A stretch of 64,000 nt of DNA from Hydrogenophaga taeniospiralis CCUG 15921 (GCF_001592305.1 NZ_BCWR01000008.1:1-64000), one strand, 5' to 3'; numbered from the stretch's first letter, positions 52,594 through 61,213 are shown. The notes: a model not told the origin generated them from the letters alone. Program-made: numbers and translations.

Positions 52594-54429
52594 TCATATC
52601 ACCGTGTCCCAGGCCGCCGAAAGGCGCACGGCCGCGTTGATGATGCCCACCATGGAATAGGTCTGCGGGTAGTTGCCCCACATCTCGCCGGTGGTGGCGT
52701 GGGTGTCTTCCGAGAGGATGCCCAGCGGGTTGCGTGCCTTGAGCATGGTCTCGAAAATGGCGCGCGCTTCTTCCACGCGGCCGATGCGCGCGAGCGCATC
52801 GATGCGCCAGAAGGTGCAGATGTTGAACGCGGTCTCGGGCTTGCCGAAATCGTCGGCCGCTTCGTAGCGCCGCATGTAGGGGCCGTCACACAGGTGTTTT
52901 TCCAGCGCGTCGAGGGTGGCGATGAAGCGCGGGTCGCTCGGGTCGATGAAACCCACTTCGGCCATCAGCAGCACGCTGGCGTCGAGGTCGCGCCCGCCGA
53001 AGCTCTCGGCAAAGGCCTGTCGCTCTTCGCTCCAGGATTCGCGCAGGATGCGCGCGCGCATGCCTTCGGCGTGTTTCTGCCAGTAGGCGGCGCGCTCGGC
53101 CTGCTGCAGGGTGTGCGCGATCTTGGACAGGCGGTCGCAGGCCGCCCAGCACATCAGCGCCGAGGAGGTGTGTACGCGGGCCCGTGTGCGCAGTTCCCAC
53201 ATGCCGGCGTCGGGCTGGTCGAAGATGCGGACCGCCTTTTCACCGACCGTTTCGAGCCGCTCGAACTCGGCCAGACCGGCCGGATTGAGCAGGCGCCGGT
53301 CGTGAAACGCCTGGGCCGCGCCGAGCACGATGTTGCCGTACACGTCGTGCTGGAAATGCTCGAACGCCTGGTTGCCCACGCGCACCGGGCCCATGCCCCG
53401 GTAGCCCGGTAGCCGTTCGCAGATGCGCTCGGTCAGTTCGCGCTCCAGCCCGATGCCGAACAGCGGCTGCACATGGCCCCCGTTGGCGCCCACCACCACG
53501 TTGGACAACCAGCCCAGGTAGTCTTCCATGGTGCCGACCTCGGACAGGCTGTTGAGCGCACGCACCACGAAGAACGCGTCGCGCAGCCAGCAATAGCGGT
53601 AGTCCCAGTTGCGCTGCGTGCCCGGTGCTTCCGGGATGCTGGTGGTCATGGCCGCGACGATGGCGCCGGTGTCCTCGAACATCGAGAGCTTGAGCGTGAT
53701 GGCCGCGCGGATCACCGCGTCCTGCCACTCCAGCGGCAGCGCCAGGCGCTGGCTCCAGCCGCGCCAGTAGGACAGGGTTTCCTGTTCGAAGTGCCGCGCC
53801 GTGTCGCCGATGCCGCCCTCCAGGGTTTCGTCGGGGCCGAACAGGAAGTTGAGTTCGCGCGTGAGCAGGAACGGCTGGCGGCTCAGCACGTGGGATACCG
53901 AGGCGTCGGTGTGCAGCCGCAGGGTCTGCTGTTCACCCACGTAGCGGATGTGGTTGCTGCCCGAGGTGATGACGGGCTCCTGGGCGCCCCAGTTGAAGCG
54001 CGGCGCCAGGCTCACGCGGATGCGGGGCGCGCCCTTGAGCACGCGCACGCGGCGCACCAGCATGGTGGGGCGGAAATAGCGCCCGCGCGAGAGGAAGCGG
54101 GGCGCGAAGTCGGTGATGGAGATGCCCTGGCCGTTGCGATCCCAGAGCTCGGTGACCAGCACCGCGGTGTTGGGCTCGTAGCGCTGGCGCGCTTCGGTCA
54201 GGTGCTCCAGTTCGATCGCGAACGCCCCGGCCGGCTCCTCGCCGCCGAGCAGCGCGTGGAACACGGGATCGCCGTCGAAGCGGGGCAGGCAGCTCCAGAC
54301 CACGCGCCCGTGCGGGTCGATCAAGGCGCTGAAGGCGCAGTTGCCCACCACGCCCAGCGAGAGGGATGAGGGGGCGGGCGCGCCGAAGCAGTCGCCGTTG
54401 GGAGGGGTTGTTGGGGTGTCGGTGCTCAT
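52594..54429 (-). CDS. glycoside hydrolase family 15 protein (glucoamylase/trehalase-like)
   Basis: 611 residues from ATG 54429, overlapping the otsB stop (ATGA). The N-terminal beta domain (SLGVVGNCAFSALIDPHGRVVWSCLPRFD) and the (alpha/alpha)6 barrel segments (IPEAPGTQRNWDYRYCWLRDAFFVVRAL, GNEAFEHFQ-like GNQAFEHFQHDVYG, FNICTFWRIDALARIG) match GH15 proteins of bacteria. Some members are trehalases, others glucoamylase-like. Coupling to otsB suggests turnover of trehalose or of a related glucan. No signal peptide is visible, so it is cytoplasmic. Confidence 0.9.
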   Translation of the reverse strand: MSTDTPTTPPNGDCFGAPAPSSLSLGVVGNCAFSALIDPHGRVVWSCLPRFDGDPVFHALLGGEEPAGAFAIELEHLTEARQRYEPNTAVLVTELWDRNGQGISITDFAPRFLSRGRYFRPTMLVRRVRVLKGAPRIRVSLAPRFNWGAQEPVITSGSNHIRYVGEQQTLRLHTDASVSHVLSRQPFLLTRELNFLFGPDETLEGGIGDTARHFEQETLSYWRGWSQRLALPLEWQDAVIRAAITLKLSMFEDTGAIVAAMTTSIPEAPGTQRNWDYRYCWLRDAFFVVRALNSLSEVGTMEDYLGWLSNVVVGANGGHVQPLFGIGLERELTERICERLPGYRGMGPVRVGNQAFEHFQHDVYGNIVLGAAQAFHDRRLLNPAGLAEFERLETVGEKAVRIFDQPDAGMWELRTRARVHTSSALMCWAACDRLSKIAHTLQQAERAAYWQKHAEGMRARILRESWSEERQAFAESFGGRDLDASVLLMAEVGFIDPSDPRFIATLDALEKHLCDGPYMRRYEAADDFGKPETAFNICTFWRIDALARIGRVEEARAIFETMLKARNPLGILSEDTHATTGEMWGNYPQTYSMVGIINAAVRLSAAWDTVI

Positions 54430-55151
54430 GAGGTGGCGAGGAGGGTTTCGGCGGTGTCGGACAACCAGCGCTGCAGCGCCTGCGGGTGGGCGATGCGGTG
54501 CAGGGCGCAAGTATCACCGCTGCCCACCTTGATGCCCGCGCCACCCAGCCGCTGCACCGTCTCGAAACCGGGTTCATCGGTCACGTCGTCGCCCACGAAC
54601 AGCGGCAGCCGGCCAGCGAACGGCGGCTCGGCCATGAACGCGGCGATGGCCAGGCCCTTGCCGACGCTGGCGGACTTGACCTCCACCACGGCCTTGCCGC
54701 GCAGCAGCTGCAGGCCCGGGTCGTGCCGGATCGCCGCGCTCATGGCGGCGGTGCATTCGGCTTCCAGATGCGGTGCGGCCCGGAAGTGCAGGGCCAGGGC
54801 GGTGAGTTTGTGTTCCACCAGCAGGCCCGAATGACGCGCCGCCAGGGCCTGCGCCACGGCCAGCGCGGGGCCGAGTTCGGGGCTGTGCGCCCGCGTGGTG
54901 ATGCCCGAGGCTGAGCGGCGCACCGCGCCGTGCTCGAAGGCCGCGGGCAGGTGCAGCGGCGCGATCAGGGGCTCGATGTCGGCCTGGGCGCGCCCGGTCA
55001 CCAGCGCCAGGGCGCCATCGAGCTGCTCGCGCAGCCGTTCCAGCAGGTCCAGCAGCTCGCGGGTGACCACCACCGCGTCGGGGCGGGGGGCCAGTTCGGC
55101 AAGCGTGCCGTCGAAATCCAGAAACAGGGCCGACCGGGTGGTCAGCAGCAT
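54426..55151 (-). CDS. otsB: trehalose-6-phosphate phosphatase
   Basis: 241 residues from ATG 55151; a GTG at 55169 would add six residues. HAD motif I is FLDFDGTLAEL, motif II lies in ALVTGRAQADI, and the C-terminal motif GDDVTDEPGFE binds magnesium, all standard for OtsB. KAVVEVKSASVGKGLAI carries the conserved Lys region. It hydrolyses trehalose 6-phosphate to trehalose. First gene of the otsB-GH15-otsA group; 107-125 bp separate it from cca. Confidence 0.93.
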   Translation of the reverse strand: MLLTTRSALFLDFDGTLAELAPRPDAVVVTRELLDLLERLREQLDGALALVTGRAQADIEPLIAPLHLPAAFEHGAVRRSASGITTRAHSPELGPALAVAQALAARHSGLLVEHKLTALALHFRAAPHLEAECTAAMSAAIRHDPGLQLLRGKAVVEVKSASVGKGLAIAAFMAEPPFAGRLPLFVGDDVTDEPGFETVQRLGGAGIKVGSGDTCALHRIAHPQALQRWLSDTAETLLATS

Positions 55152-55276
55152 GGGTAAGGTGTTGATCACCCGCCGACCGTACCAGACCCGGGCGGGGTGT
55201 GACAAATGTCGCGCGTTTTGCCCCACCGCCGGGGTGCGGGACTGGCGCAGGACTTGACGCCGCGGGTGCCGCGCTC

Positions 55277-56566
55277 TCAGGCCGGTGCGGCGGTGGCCGC
55301 GTCCCCGTTGGCCGCGGCCACCGCCGCCACCCGCGCCTGGTGGATCAGCGCTCCGACCTGCGGGCCCGAGTGCCCCAGCGACTGGGCGTGGGCGGCGATG
55401 GCCGATGTGCTCACCGCGCGGGCCGCGGCCAGGGCCGTGAGCAGCCATTCGCGCTGCGGGTAGGCGTCGTCGAAATGGCCCAGCCGGCCGCGCGCGTCGC
55501 ATTCGCAGGCCAGCACGATGTCTTCGAACCGGGCCGGTTTGCGAAACGCGTCGCAGCGCTCCAGCAGGCGCACCCGGGCCGCCGGGCCCAGGTCCAGGCT
55601 GCGGTGCAGGTGGCCATGTTCGCGGGCCACCACGTCGGCCAGCTCCCGGCATTCCACCGGCACACGCAGGCGCTCGCACACCCCCTTGAGCAACTCCGCG
55701 CTGCGCGCTTCGTGGTCGATGTGGCGCGGCAACACGTCGGCCGGTGTCGTGCCCTTGCCCAGGTCGTGGCACAGGCAGGCAAAACGCACGGGCAGCGTGG
55801 CGCCCAGGCGCGCGCTCATGTCCAGCACCATCATCAGGTGCACACCGGTGTCGATCTCGGGGTGGTAGTCGGCGCGCTGCGGCACGCCCCAGAGCCGTTC
55901 CACCTCGGGCAGCAGGCGCACCAGCGCACCGCATTCGCGCAGCACCTCGAACATGCGGCTGGGCCGCTGCTCCATGAGGCCGCGCGCGAGTTCCTGCCAC
56001 ACGCGTTCGGCCACCAGGTGGTCCACCTCGCCGTGGTCCACCATCTGGCGCATCAGGGCCAGGGTCTCGGGGGCCACCGAGAAGTCGGGAAAACGCGCCG
56101 CGAAGCGCGCCAGCCGCAGGATGCGCACCGGGTCCTCGGCGAACGACGCGGTGACGTGGCGCAGCACCCGATCGCGCAGGTCGCGCTGGCCACCATAGGG
56201 GTCGATCAGCCGGGCGCGGGGTGGGTCGTCCGCCTCGGCCTGGGCCACCGCCATGGCGTTGATCGTCAGGTCGCGCCGCGCCAGATCGTCTTCGAGCGTG
56301 ACGCCCGGTTCGGCGTGGAAGGCAAAGCCGCGGTAGCCCGGAGCGGTCTTGCGTTCGGTGCGGGCGAGCGCGTATTCCTCGCGCGTCTGAGGGTGCAGGA
56401 ACACCGGGAAGTCGCGCCCCACGGGCAGGAAGCCCTGTTGCACCATGGCCTCGGGCGTGGCGCCGACCACGACCCAGTCGCGGTCCACGTGGGACGGCTC
56501 GGACGCGGCGCTGTGCGGGCTCATCAGGGCGTCGCGCACCGCCCCGCCCACAAGGTAGATCTCCAT
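55277..56566 (-). CDS. cca: multifunctional CCA tRNA nucleotidyltransferase
   Basis: 429 residues from ATG 56566. The nucleotidyltransferase head has YLVGGAVRDALM, VDRDWVVVGA (acidic metal site) and ARRDLTINAMA. RILRLARFAARF is the nucleotide-discriminating helix region. A C-terminal HD domain (CLCHDLGKGTTPADVLP, about 240-350) marks the class II enzymes with extra phosphatase/2',3'-cyclic phosphodiesterase activity, as in E. coli. It adds or repairs the 3' CCA of tRNAs. Confidence 0.94.
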   Translation of the reverse strand: MEIYLVGGAVRDALMSPHSAASEPSHVDRDWVVVGATPEAMVQQGFLPVGRDFPVFLHPQTREEYALARTERKTAPGYRGFAFHAEPGVTLEDDLARRDLTINAMAVAQAEADDPPRARLIDPYGGQRDLRDRVLRHVTASFAEDPVRILRLARFAARFPDFSVAPETLALMRQMVDHGEVDHLVAERVWQELARGLMEQRPSRMFEVLRECGALVRLLPEVERLWGVPQRADYHPEIDTGVHLMMVLDMSARLGATLPVRFACLCHDLGKGTTPADVLPRHIDHEARSAELLKGVCERLRVPVECRELADVVAREHGHLHRSLDLGPAARVRLLERCDAFRKPARFEDIVLACECDARGRLGHFDDAYPQREWLLTALAAARAVSTSAIAAHAQSLGHSGPQVGALIHQARVAAVAAANGDAATAAPA

Positions 56567-56597
56567 GGCGCCAAGTGTAGAGGCGCCGGCCGGGGCC

Positions 56598-56903
56598 CTA
56601 CTCGAACACGGGCCTGAAGAAGCTGCGTTCGTAGCTGAGGATGCAGCGCGTTTCCTCGGCGTAGCGGAACGCAGCTTGGCAGTCCGGGTCTTCGAAGGAG
56701 CGGGAGCGGTAGCTTTCGTAGAGGGCCAGGCTGGGGAAGCTGAACAGGGCCAGCGCGACGTTGTTCGCGCCCTCCGAGGGCAGGAAATAGCCATGGTGTT
56801 GCCCGCCGAATTTTTCGACGAGCGGAATCCAGAGCTTGCCGTAGTGCTCGAATTCCTTGAGCTTGGCGGGGTCGATGACGTAGCGCAGATAGCAGGTGAT
56901 CAT
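56598..56903 (-). CDS. NIPSNAP family protein
   Basis: 101 residues, a ferredoxin-like dimeric alpha/beta barrel fold. The N-terminal MITCYLRYVIDPAKLKEFEHY and the central GGQHHGYFLPSEG are typical. Members are small cytoplasmic proteins of unclear role; some act in metabolite binding or as vesicle proteins in eukaryotes. It lies between cca and the phzF-like gene, 15 bp from the latter, and may share its transcript. Confidence 0.83.
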   Translation of the reverse strand: MITCYLRYVIDPAKLKEFEHYGKLWIPLVEKFGGQHHGYFLPSEGANNVALALFSFPSLALYESYRSRSFEDPDCQAAFRYAEETRCILSYERSFFRPVFE

Positions 56904-56918
56904 GAGGTATGAGGTTCT

Positions 56919-57818
56919 TCAGGAGTCGAGGGAAAGCTGCTGTGTCTGGGTCAGGCGCGCGGTACCACCGGCCCACAGGCGCTCAATGCCCGATGAGCCA
57001 ATGTCCAGAGAAACGTTGATCAGGCTGGGGGATGGGTGGGGCATCAGGCGGCCCTGTTCCAGCACGAAGCGGGATTGGGCCATGCCCAGCCGGTCGTGCA
57101 GCCAGCAGGCCAGCGGCCCGGCGGCCATGCCGGTGGCCGCTTCCTCGTTGATGCCGTAGCGCGGCGCGAACATGCGCGCCGCCGCGTGGCGACCCGGCAT
57201 GTCGGGCTGAAGGCAGAACACGTACAACCCGATCAGGTCATGGGCGTCGCTGAGGTGGTGAATCCGTTCCAGCCGGGGCTGGATGGCGGCCAGGCACTCG
57301 CGGCTGCGCACGCCCACCACCAGGAAGGCATTGCCCGTGTGCACCACCGCGGGCGGCGGCCCGGCGATCAGGTCGTCGGCCTGCAGTTGCAGGGCGTCCA
57401 GCAGCTGCTGCAACTGGGTGCCCGCGGCCAGCTCGGTGTAGGTGGGCGCGCGTTGTTCCATGGCCACGCGCGTGCCCTCGATCAGGATGGCGCGGTTGCC
57501 GTCGACGGTTTCCTTGCTGTGCACCCCGCCGGGCAACTGGCCCAGGTGTTGCATCAGCCAGAAGGCGGCGATGGTGGCGTGGCCGCAGTGGGCGATCTGC
57601 TGGGTCGGGGTGAAGAATTCCAGCCGGCGCGAAGCGGTCGCCGATGCGCCGACGAAAACGGTCTCTGACAACCCCAGGCGTGCGGCAAGCGCCTGGCGCT
57701 GGTCGGCGCCGAGCCCGTCGGCGGCCAGCACGACCCCTGCGGGGTTGCCCCCGAGGGTGGATCCCGCCTGGTCATCGACGAAGGCGTTGACCGTGTGAAC
57801 GGTGATGCCCATGGCCAT
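56919..57818 (-). CDS. PhzF family isomerase/epimerase
   Basis: 299 residues. Signatures are VNAFVDDQAGSTLGGNPAGVVL with the GNPAGV motif, SETVFVG with the catalytic-type Glu, FFTPTQQIAHCGHATIAAFW, and GINEEAATGMAAGPLACWL. The family shares the diaminopimelate epimerase fold. No phenazine genes are present, so a general isomerase role is more likely than phenazine synthesis. ATG at 57818 is used; ATG at 57812 is possible. Confidence 0.88.
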   Translation of the reverse strand: MAMGITVHTVNAFVDDQAGSTLGGNPAGVVLAADGLGADQRQALAARLGLSETVFVGASATASRRLEFFTPTQQIAHCGHATIAAFWLMQHLGQLPGGVHSKETVDGNRAILIEGTRVAMEQRAPTYTELAAGTQLQQLLDALQLQADDLIAGPPPAVVHTGNAFLVVGVRSRECLAAIQPRLERIHHLSDAHDLIGLYVFCLQPDMPGRHAAARMFAPRYGINEEAATGMAAGPLACWLHDRLGMAQSRFVLEQGRLMPHPSPSLINVSLDIGSSGIERLWAGGTARLTQTQQLSLDS

Positions 57819-57839
57819 CCTTTCTGATGCGATGGCCGC

Positions 57840-58529
57840 TCAGCGCCCCAGGCGGTAGGGCTCTTCGAAATCCAGGAAGTCGTGTTCGGCCAGCGCGCCG
57901 TCAATCCAGGCCTTCACCCCCGGCAGGGCGGCCACACGTTCCACGTAGGCCTGCAGGTCGGCGGGCAGGGGCAGGCCGTAGGTCTTGATGCGCATGCACA
58001 CCGGGGCGAAGTACGCGTCGGCGATGCTGAAATCGCCGAACAGCAGGGCGCCTTCAGGTTGCGCCGCCAGCAACTCGCCCCACAGGCCGCACAGCCGCGC
58101 CACGTCGGCGCGCACGCCGGCCTGGTCGCGCCAGATCAGGCGGCCGGTGTCGGGCAGCGAGGCTTCGATGTTCATGGGGCAGTGGCTGCGCAGCGAACCG
58201 AAGCCGCTGTGCATTTCGGCGCAGACGCTGCGTGCCCGGGCACGCGCTTTCGCGTCGGCCGGCCACAGCTGCTTCTCGGGGAAGCGCTCGGCCAGGTACT
58301 CGGCGATCGCCAGCGTGTCCCAGATGGCAAAGCCCTCGTCCACCAGCACCGGCACCTTGCCCACCGGGTTGACGCCGCGCAGGCCTTTCTTGAATGCCGA
58401 GTCCGCCGCGAACGAGTCGAAGCGCACCATCACTTCCTCGAACGCAATGCCGGCCTGGGTCATCAACACCCAGGGGCGCATGGACCAGGACGAATAGTTT
58501 TTGTTGCCGATGTAGAGCTGCAGTGCCAT
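57840..58529 (-). CDS. glutathione S-transferase family protein
   Basis: 229 residues. The thioredoxin-like N-terminal domain begins LQLYIGNKNYSSWSMRPWVLM and has GKVPVLVDEGFAIWDTLAIAEYLAERFPEK with the glutathione-binding VPVL/DT-type motif. The helical C-terminal domain includes FSIADAYFAPVCMR. The YSSWSMRPW motif is typical of a bacterial GST subgroup with a catalytic Ser. Substrate is unknown. It lies 22 bp upstream of the PhzF gene on the same strand. Confidence 0.88.
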   Translation of the reverse strand: MALQLYIGNKNYSSWSMRPWVLMTQAGIAFEEVMVRFDSFAADSAFKKGLRGVNPVGKVPVLVDEGFAIWDTLAIAEYLAERFPEKQLWPADAKARARARSVCAEMHSGFGSLRSHCPMNIEASLPDTGRLIWRDQAGVRADVARLCGLWGELLAAQPEGALLFGDFSIADAYFAPVCMRIKTYGLPLPADLQAYVERVAALPGVKAWIDGALAEHDFLDFEEPYRLGR

Positions 58530-58771
58530 GGGGGGAATCTCCTTGTGAGGACGCCCATGCTAAGCCCTGGCTGGCAGCGCATTGATGCCAAAAAACCGCG
58601 GTATTGATTCGAGCGAAACGGTCACTGATCAGCGATGCAGCAACCAGAGGCGCAGGGATATGGGCGACCCCCGGCGCGAAGTGCCCTATCCCAGAACGCC
58701 GCGGAACCGGCTTTGCCGGGCCGCCAGCGTTGCCCCCTGGGGGTAGCGCGAAGCGCTGCGGGGGGAGCCCC
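58530..58771. other. 242-bp intergenic region holding repeat copy C
   Basis: The right two-thirds carry the repeat at 58690-58766. The left part (58530-58689) contains the GST ribosome-binding region (AAGGAGATTCCCCC reading left) and no gene or clear promoter that I can support. Confidence 0.6.
58690..58766 (+). repeat. dispersed intergenic repeat with covarying hairpin, copy C
   Basis: It ends 5 bp before the CsoR-like gene stop (58772, minus strand), G-run towards the gene. The 37-nt hairpin at 58695-58731, read in gene sense, has outer AACGCT/GGCGTT (one U-G pair), middle GCGG/CCGC and inner CCGGC/GCCGG stems around AAA. AGCGC-TTC-GCGCT and CCCC/GGGG hairpins precede it. Confidence 0.78.
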
Positions 58772-59098
58772 TTATGCGTACTTTTCAAGAATCCGCGTCG
58801 AGCGCTCCACCTCGCGGAAGGTGTCGACCTCGGAGTTCGAGGTCGACACCGCCTCCATGACCGAGCAGGCCATCATGCGGTAGAAGGCTTTGTCCATGGC
58901 CTTGCGCGCGGCCGACATCTGCTGGGCCACGTCCTCGCAGGAGCGGCCTTTTTCCACCATGTCGATCAGCCCGCGCACCTGGCCCTCGATGCGCTTGAGG
59001 CGGTTGATCACGTCGCGTTCGTGTTCCGAGCGGTAGGCAGCGGCCGTGGGCGCCGGTGGGGTGGGGCTGGACGGGGATTTTGCTGGAGTGGCTGCCAT
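58772..59098 (-). CDS. CsoR/RcnR/FrmR-family (DUF156) transcriptional repressor with atypical ligand sites
   Basis: 108 residues from ATG 59098 (ATG 59140 is possible). An N-terminal Ala/Pro/Ser tail of about 21 residues precedes the all-helical core: INRLKRIEGQVRGLIDMVEKG, the family hallmark, then Cys54 in RSCEDV. In copper CsoR the ligands after this Cys lie at +25 (His) and +29 (Cys); here those are Ser and Ala, and a Cys is at +24 (Cys78). FrmR and RcnR keep the His. The inducer is therefore probably not a normal Cu(I) or Ni site; a thiol-reactive signal such as persulfide, sulfite or an electrophile is possible. A 35-bp palindrome 88 bp upstream is the likely operator. Confidence 0.85.
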   Translation of the reverse strand: MAATPAKSPSSPTPPAPTAAAYRSEHERDVINRLKRIEGQVRGLIDMVEKGRSCEDVAQQMSAARKAMDKAFYRMMACSVMEAVSTSNSEVDTFREVERSTRILEKYA

Positions 59099-59185
59099 GG
59101 TGGTGGTCCTGTGAATGGAGACTGGCCCCGAGTTTGCCAAAAATCCGGCGTGCGCGTCCGCTGGTGTTCCCTGATGCGCTGCATC

Positions 59186-59220
59186 TCGGTGACTACCCTA
59201 CCCCCTAGGGTAGTCACCGA
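59186..59220. promoter_or_regulatory. 35-bp perfect palindrome between CsoR-like repressor and DUF302/FadL genes
   Basis: Arms TCGGTGACTACCCTA (59186-59200) and TAGGGTAGTCACCGA (59206-59220) surround CCCCC. The core, ACCCTA-CCCCC-TAGGGT, has the TACCC/GGGTA half-sites and C/G-tract centre of CsoR-family operators. It lies 88 bp from the repressor start and 101 bp from the lipoprotein start, so it can control both. Confidence 0.75.
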
Positions 59221-59263
59221 TGGCGCGAGGAAGCGCCTCCGATATCGTCCGATGCGCAGTGAT

Positions 59264-59277
59264 TTGAGAAATATCAA
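59264..59277. promoter_or_regulatory. candidate FNR/ANR-type box
   Basis: TTGAGAAATATCAA matches TTGAT-N4-ATCAA at 9 of 10 positions. It is 45 bp before the lipoprotein start. Distance to a plausible -10 is not ideal, so this is only a candidate for oxygen control. Confidence 0.35.
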
Positions 59278-59321
59278 GTCACGCATTTTTTCCAACCCCA
59301 TCGCGACACGAGGACAGCACC

Positions 59322-59900
59322 ATGCACATCTGCAAGCGTTTCTCCATTGGCCTGGCCCTGGCGGCCACCCTGCTGGCCACCACCGGCTGCGGCACGATCT
59401 CCACCCTTGGCCAGTTGGAGGACGGCGCGGGCGCCGAGGCCTCGCGCATGTGGGATCGCTGGGTGGACGGCCAAGGCGACATCGCCGTGGCCACCACCTG
59501 GGAGCGCAAGGTCAAGGACGGTGTGAGCGCCAAGGACGTGGAAGAGATCCTCAAACTCGTGGCGGTGGAGCGCAACATGCGCGACGTGGGTGTGCTGCCG
59601 CTGTCCAAGGAGCTCGAAGCCCGCTCGGGCAAGAAGGAAAAGCTGCTCACGGTCTATTCCTACTGCAGCCCGGCCACCGCCCGCAAGATGGTGGACTTCA
59701 GCCCCCACATGGCCGCCTACCTGCCCTGCCGCATCAGCGTGGTGGAGCACGACGACGGCAGCCTGTGGCTCTACACCCTGAACATGGACATGATGGTCAA
59801 GATGGGCCGCAAGCTGCCCTCGCCGCTGAAGGAAGAAGCCTGGGCGGTGCGCGAGACCATCTGGCAGATGATGGAGCGCGCCTCCAAGGGAGAGTTCTGA
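59322..59900 (+). CDS. DUF302 domain lipoprotein
   Basis: 192 residues with a lipoprotein-type signal peptide (LALAATLLATTGC; lipid-modified Cys at about residue 24). The mature protein has a helical first half (about 30-100) and a DUF302-like C-terminal half: YSYCSPATARKMVDFSPHMAAYLPCRISVVEHDDGSL is split over about 105-145 and ends LNMDMMVKMG. DUF302 proteins are small alpha/beta proteins of unclear role, often near redox or sulfur genes. The RBS is CGAGGAC. It is divergent from the CsoR-like repressor and 61 bp upstream of the FadL-type gene. Confidence 0.8.
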   Translation: MHICKRFSIGLALAATLLATTGCGTISTLGQLEDGAGAEASRMWDRWVDGQGDIAVATTWERKVKDGVSAKDVEEILKLVAVERNMRDVGVLPLSKELEARSGKKEKLLTVYSYCSPATARKMVDFSPHMAAYLPCRISVVEHDDGSLWLYTLNMDMMVKMGRKLPSPLKEEAWAVRETIWQMMERASKGEF

Positions 59901-59961
59901 CCCTGGCAAACCCGAACACCAAAAAAAGCCAGTGATCACGACCACCCGAGGAGACACCACA

Positions 59962-61212
59962 ATGACATTCCAGATCAGCGCCCTGCGCGCCGCCACCCTG
60001 ATCGCACTGGGCCTGACCGCGCTGTCAGCCCATGCCACCGACGGCTATTTCTCGCACGGCTATGGCATCAAGGCCAAGGGCATGGGTGGCGCGGCCACCG
60101 CCCTGGCGCAAGACGGCTTCGCCGGCGCCAACAACCCGGCCGCCGCGGCGTTTGCGGGCAACCGCTTCGAGGCTGGTGTGGACCTGTTCATGCCCGACCG
60201 TGAGATGTCGCGCAGCGGCACCGGCGGCATGCTCGACACGCGGGTGCGCAGCGACAAGCGCGCCTTCCTGATCCCCGAGCTGGGCTACAACCAGGACCTG
60301 TCGCCCCGGCTGGCCGCGGGGGTCACGGTGTATGGCAACGGGGGCATGAACACCACCTACCCGGGGGGGCAGCTCAACTGTGGTCAGGGGCCGGCCAACG
60401 CGCTGTGTGGGTCGGGGCAGCTGGGTGTGGACCTGATCCAGCTGGTGGTGGCGCCCACGGTGGCCTACAAGCTCAACGAGCGCCACAGCGTGGGCGTGTC
60501 CCCGCTGCTGGTGTTCCAGATGTTCAAGGCCTATGGCCTTGAAGGGTTTGGTGGCATGTCGGTGGATGCGGCCCACCTCACCGGCAGCGGCTATTCCAAC
60601 AGCACCGGCCTGGGGCTGCGGCTGGGCTACATGGGCAAACTCTCCGAGCGGGTGAGCATCGGCGCGTCCTACGCGCCCAAGGTCCACATGAGCCGCTTCA
60701 AGGCATACGCGGGCCTGTTCGCCGACGGCGGCGACTTCGACATCCCGGAAAACGCCAGCGTCGGCATCGCCGTGCAGGCCACGCCCGAGGTATTGCTGGC
60801 GGCCGACTACCAGCACATCGGCTACGGCGGTGTGCCGGCGATCGGCAACGCCGCCACCGCCGGCCCGCTGGGCGGTACCCCGGGGGGTGGTTTCGGCTGG
60901 AAGAACATCGGCGTCGTGAAGCTGGGCGTGCAGTGGCAGATGAGCCCCCGCGTCACGCTGCGCGCGGGCTACAACCGCAGCGAGAACCCGGTCACCGCGG
61001 CCAACATCACGCCCAACGTGCTGGCCCCGGGGGTGATGAAGTCGCACTTCACGCTGGGTGCCACCCACGCACTGTCGCCCCGTTCGGAGCTGACCTGGTC
61101 GTTCATGCATGCGCCGCGCGTGTCGGTGAGCGGGCCTTCGCTGCTGGCCGGCACCGAGACGGTGAGCATGCGCCAGAACGCCATCGCCATCCAGTGGGGC
61201 TCCAGGTTCTGA
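59962..61212 (+). CDS. OmpP1/FadL family outer-membrane transporter
   Basis: 416 residues from ATG 59962, chosen for the RBS GAGGAGA at 59948-59954 and a normal signal peptide ending SAHA. The mature start TDGYFSHGYGIKAKGMGGA with the NPAAAAFAG motif is the FadL hatch, followed by about 14 beta strands ending in Phe (IQWGSRF). FadL-type porins carry hydrophobic molecules such as fatty acids or aromatics across the outer membrane. With the DUF302 lipoprotein and the CsoR-like repressor it forms a possible stress-controlled unit. Confidence 0.88.
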   Translation: MTFQISALRAATLIALGLTALSAHATDGYFSHGYGIKAKGMGGAATALAQDGFAGANNPAAAAFAGNRFEAGVDLFMPDREMSRSGTGGMLDTRVRSDKRAFLIPELGYNQDLSPRLAAGVTVYGNGGMNTTYPGGQLNCGQGPANALCGSGQLGVDLIQLVVAPTVAYKLNERHSVGVSPLLVFQMFKAYGLEGFGGMSVDAAHLTGSGYSNSTGLGLRLGYMGKLSERVSIGASYAPKVHMSRFKAYAGLFADGGDFDIPENASVGIAVQATPEVLLAADYQHIGYGGVPAIGNAATAGPLGGTPGGGFGWKNIGVVKLGVQWQMSPRVTLRAGYNRSENPVTAANITPNVLAPGVMKSHFTLGATHALSPRSELTWSFMHAPRVSVSGPSLLAGTETVSMRQNAIAIQWGSRF

Positions 61213-61213
61213 A

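Noticed and set aside
56919..57818. phzF of phenazine biosynthesis
   Set aside because: No other phenazine gene is present; PhzF-type isomerases are common without that pathway.
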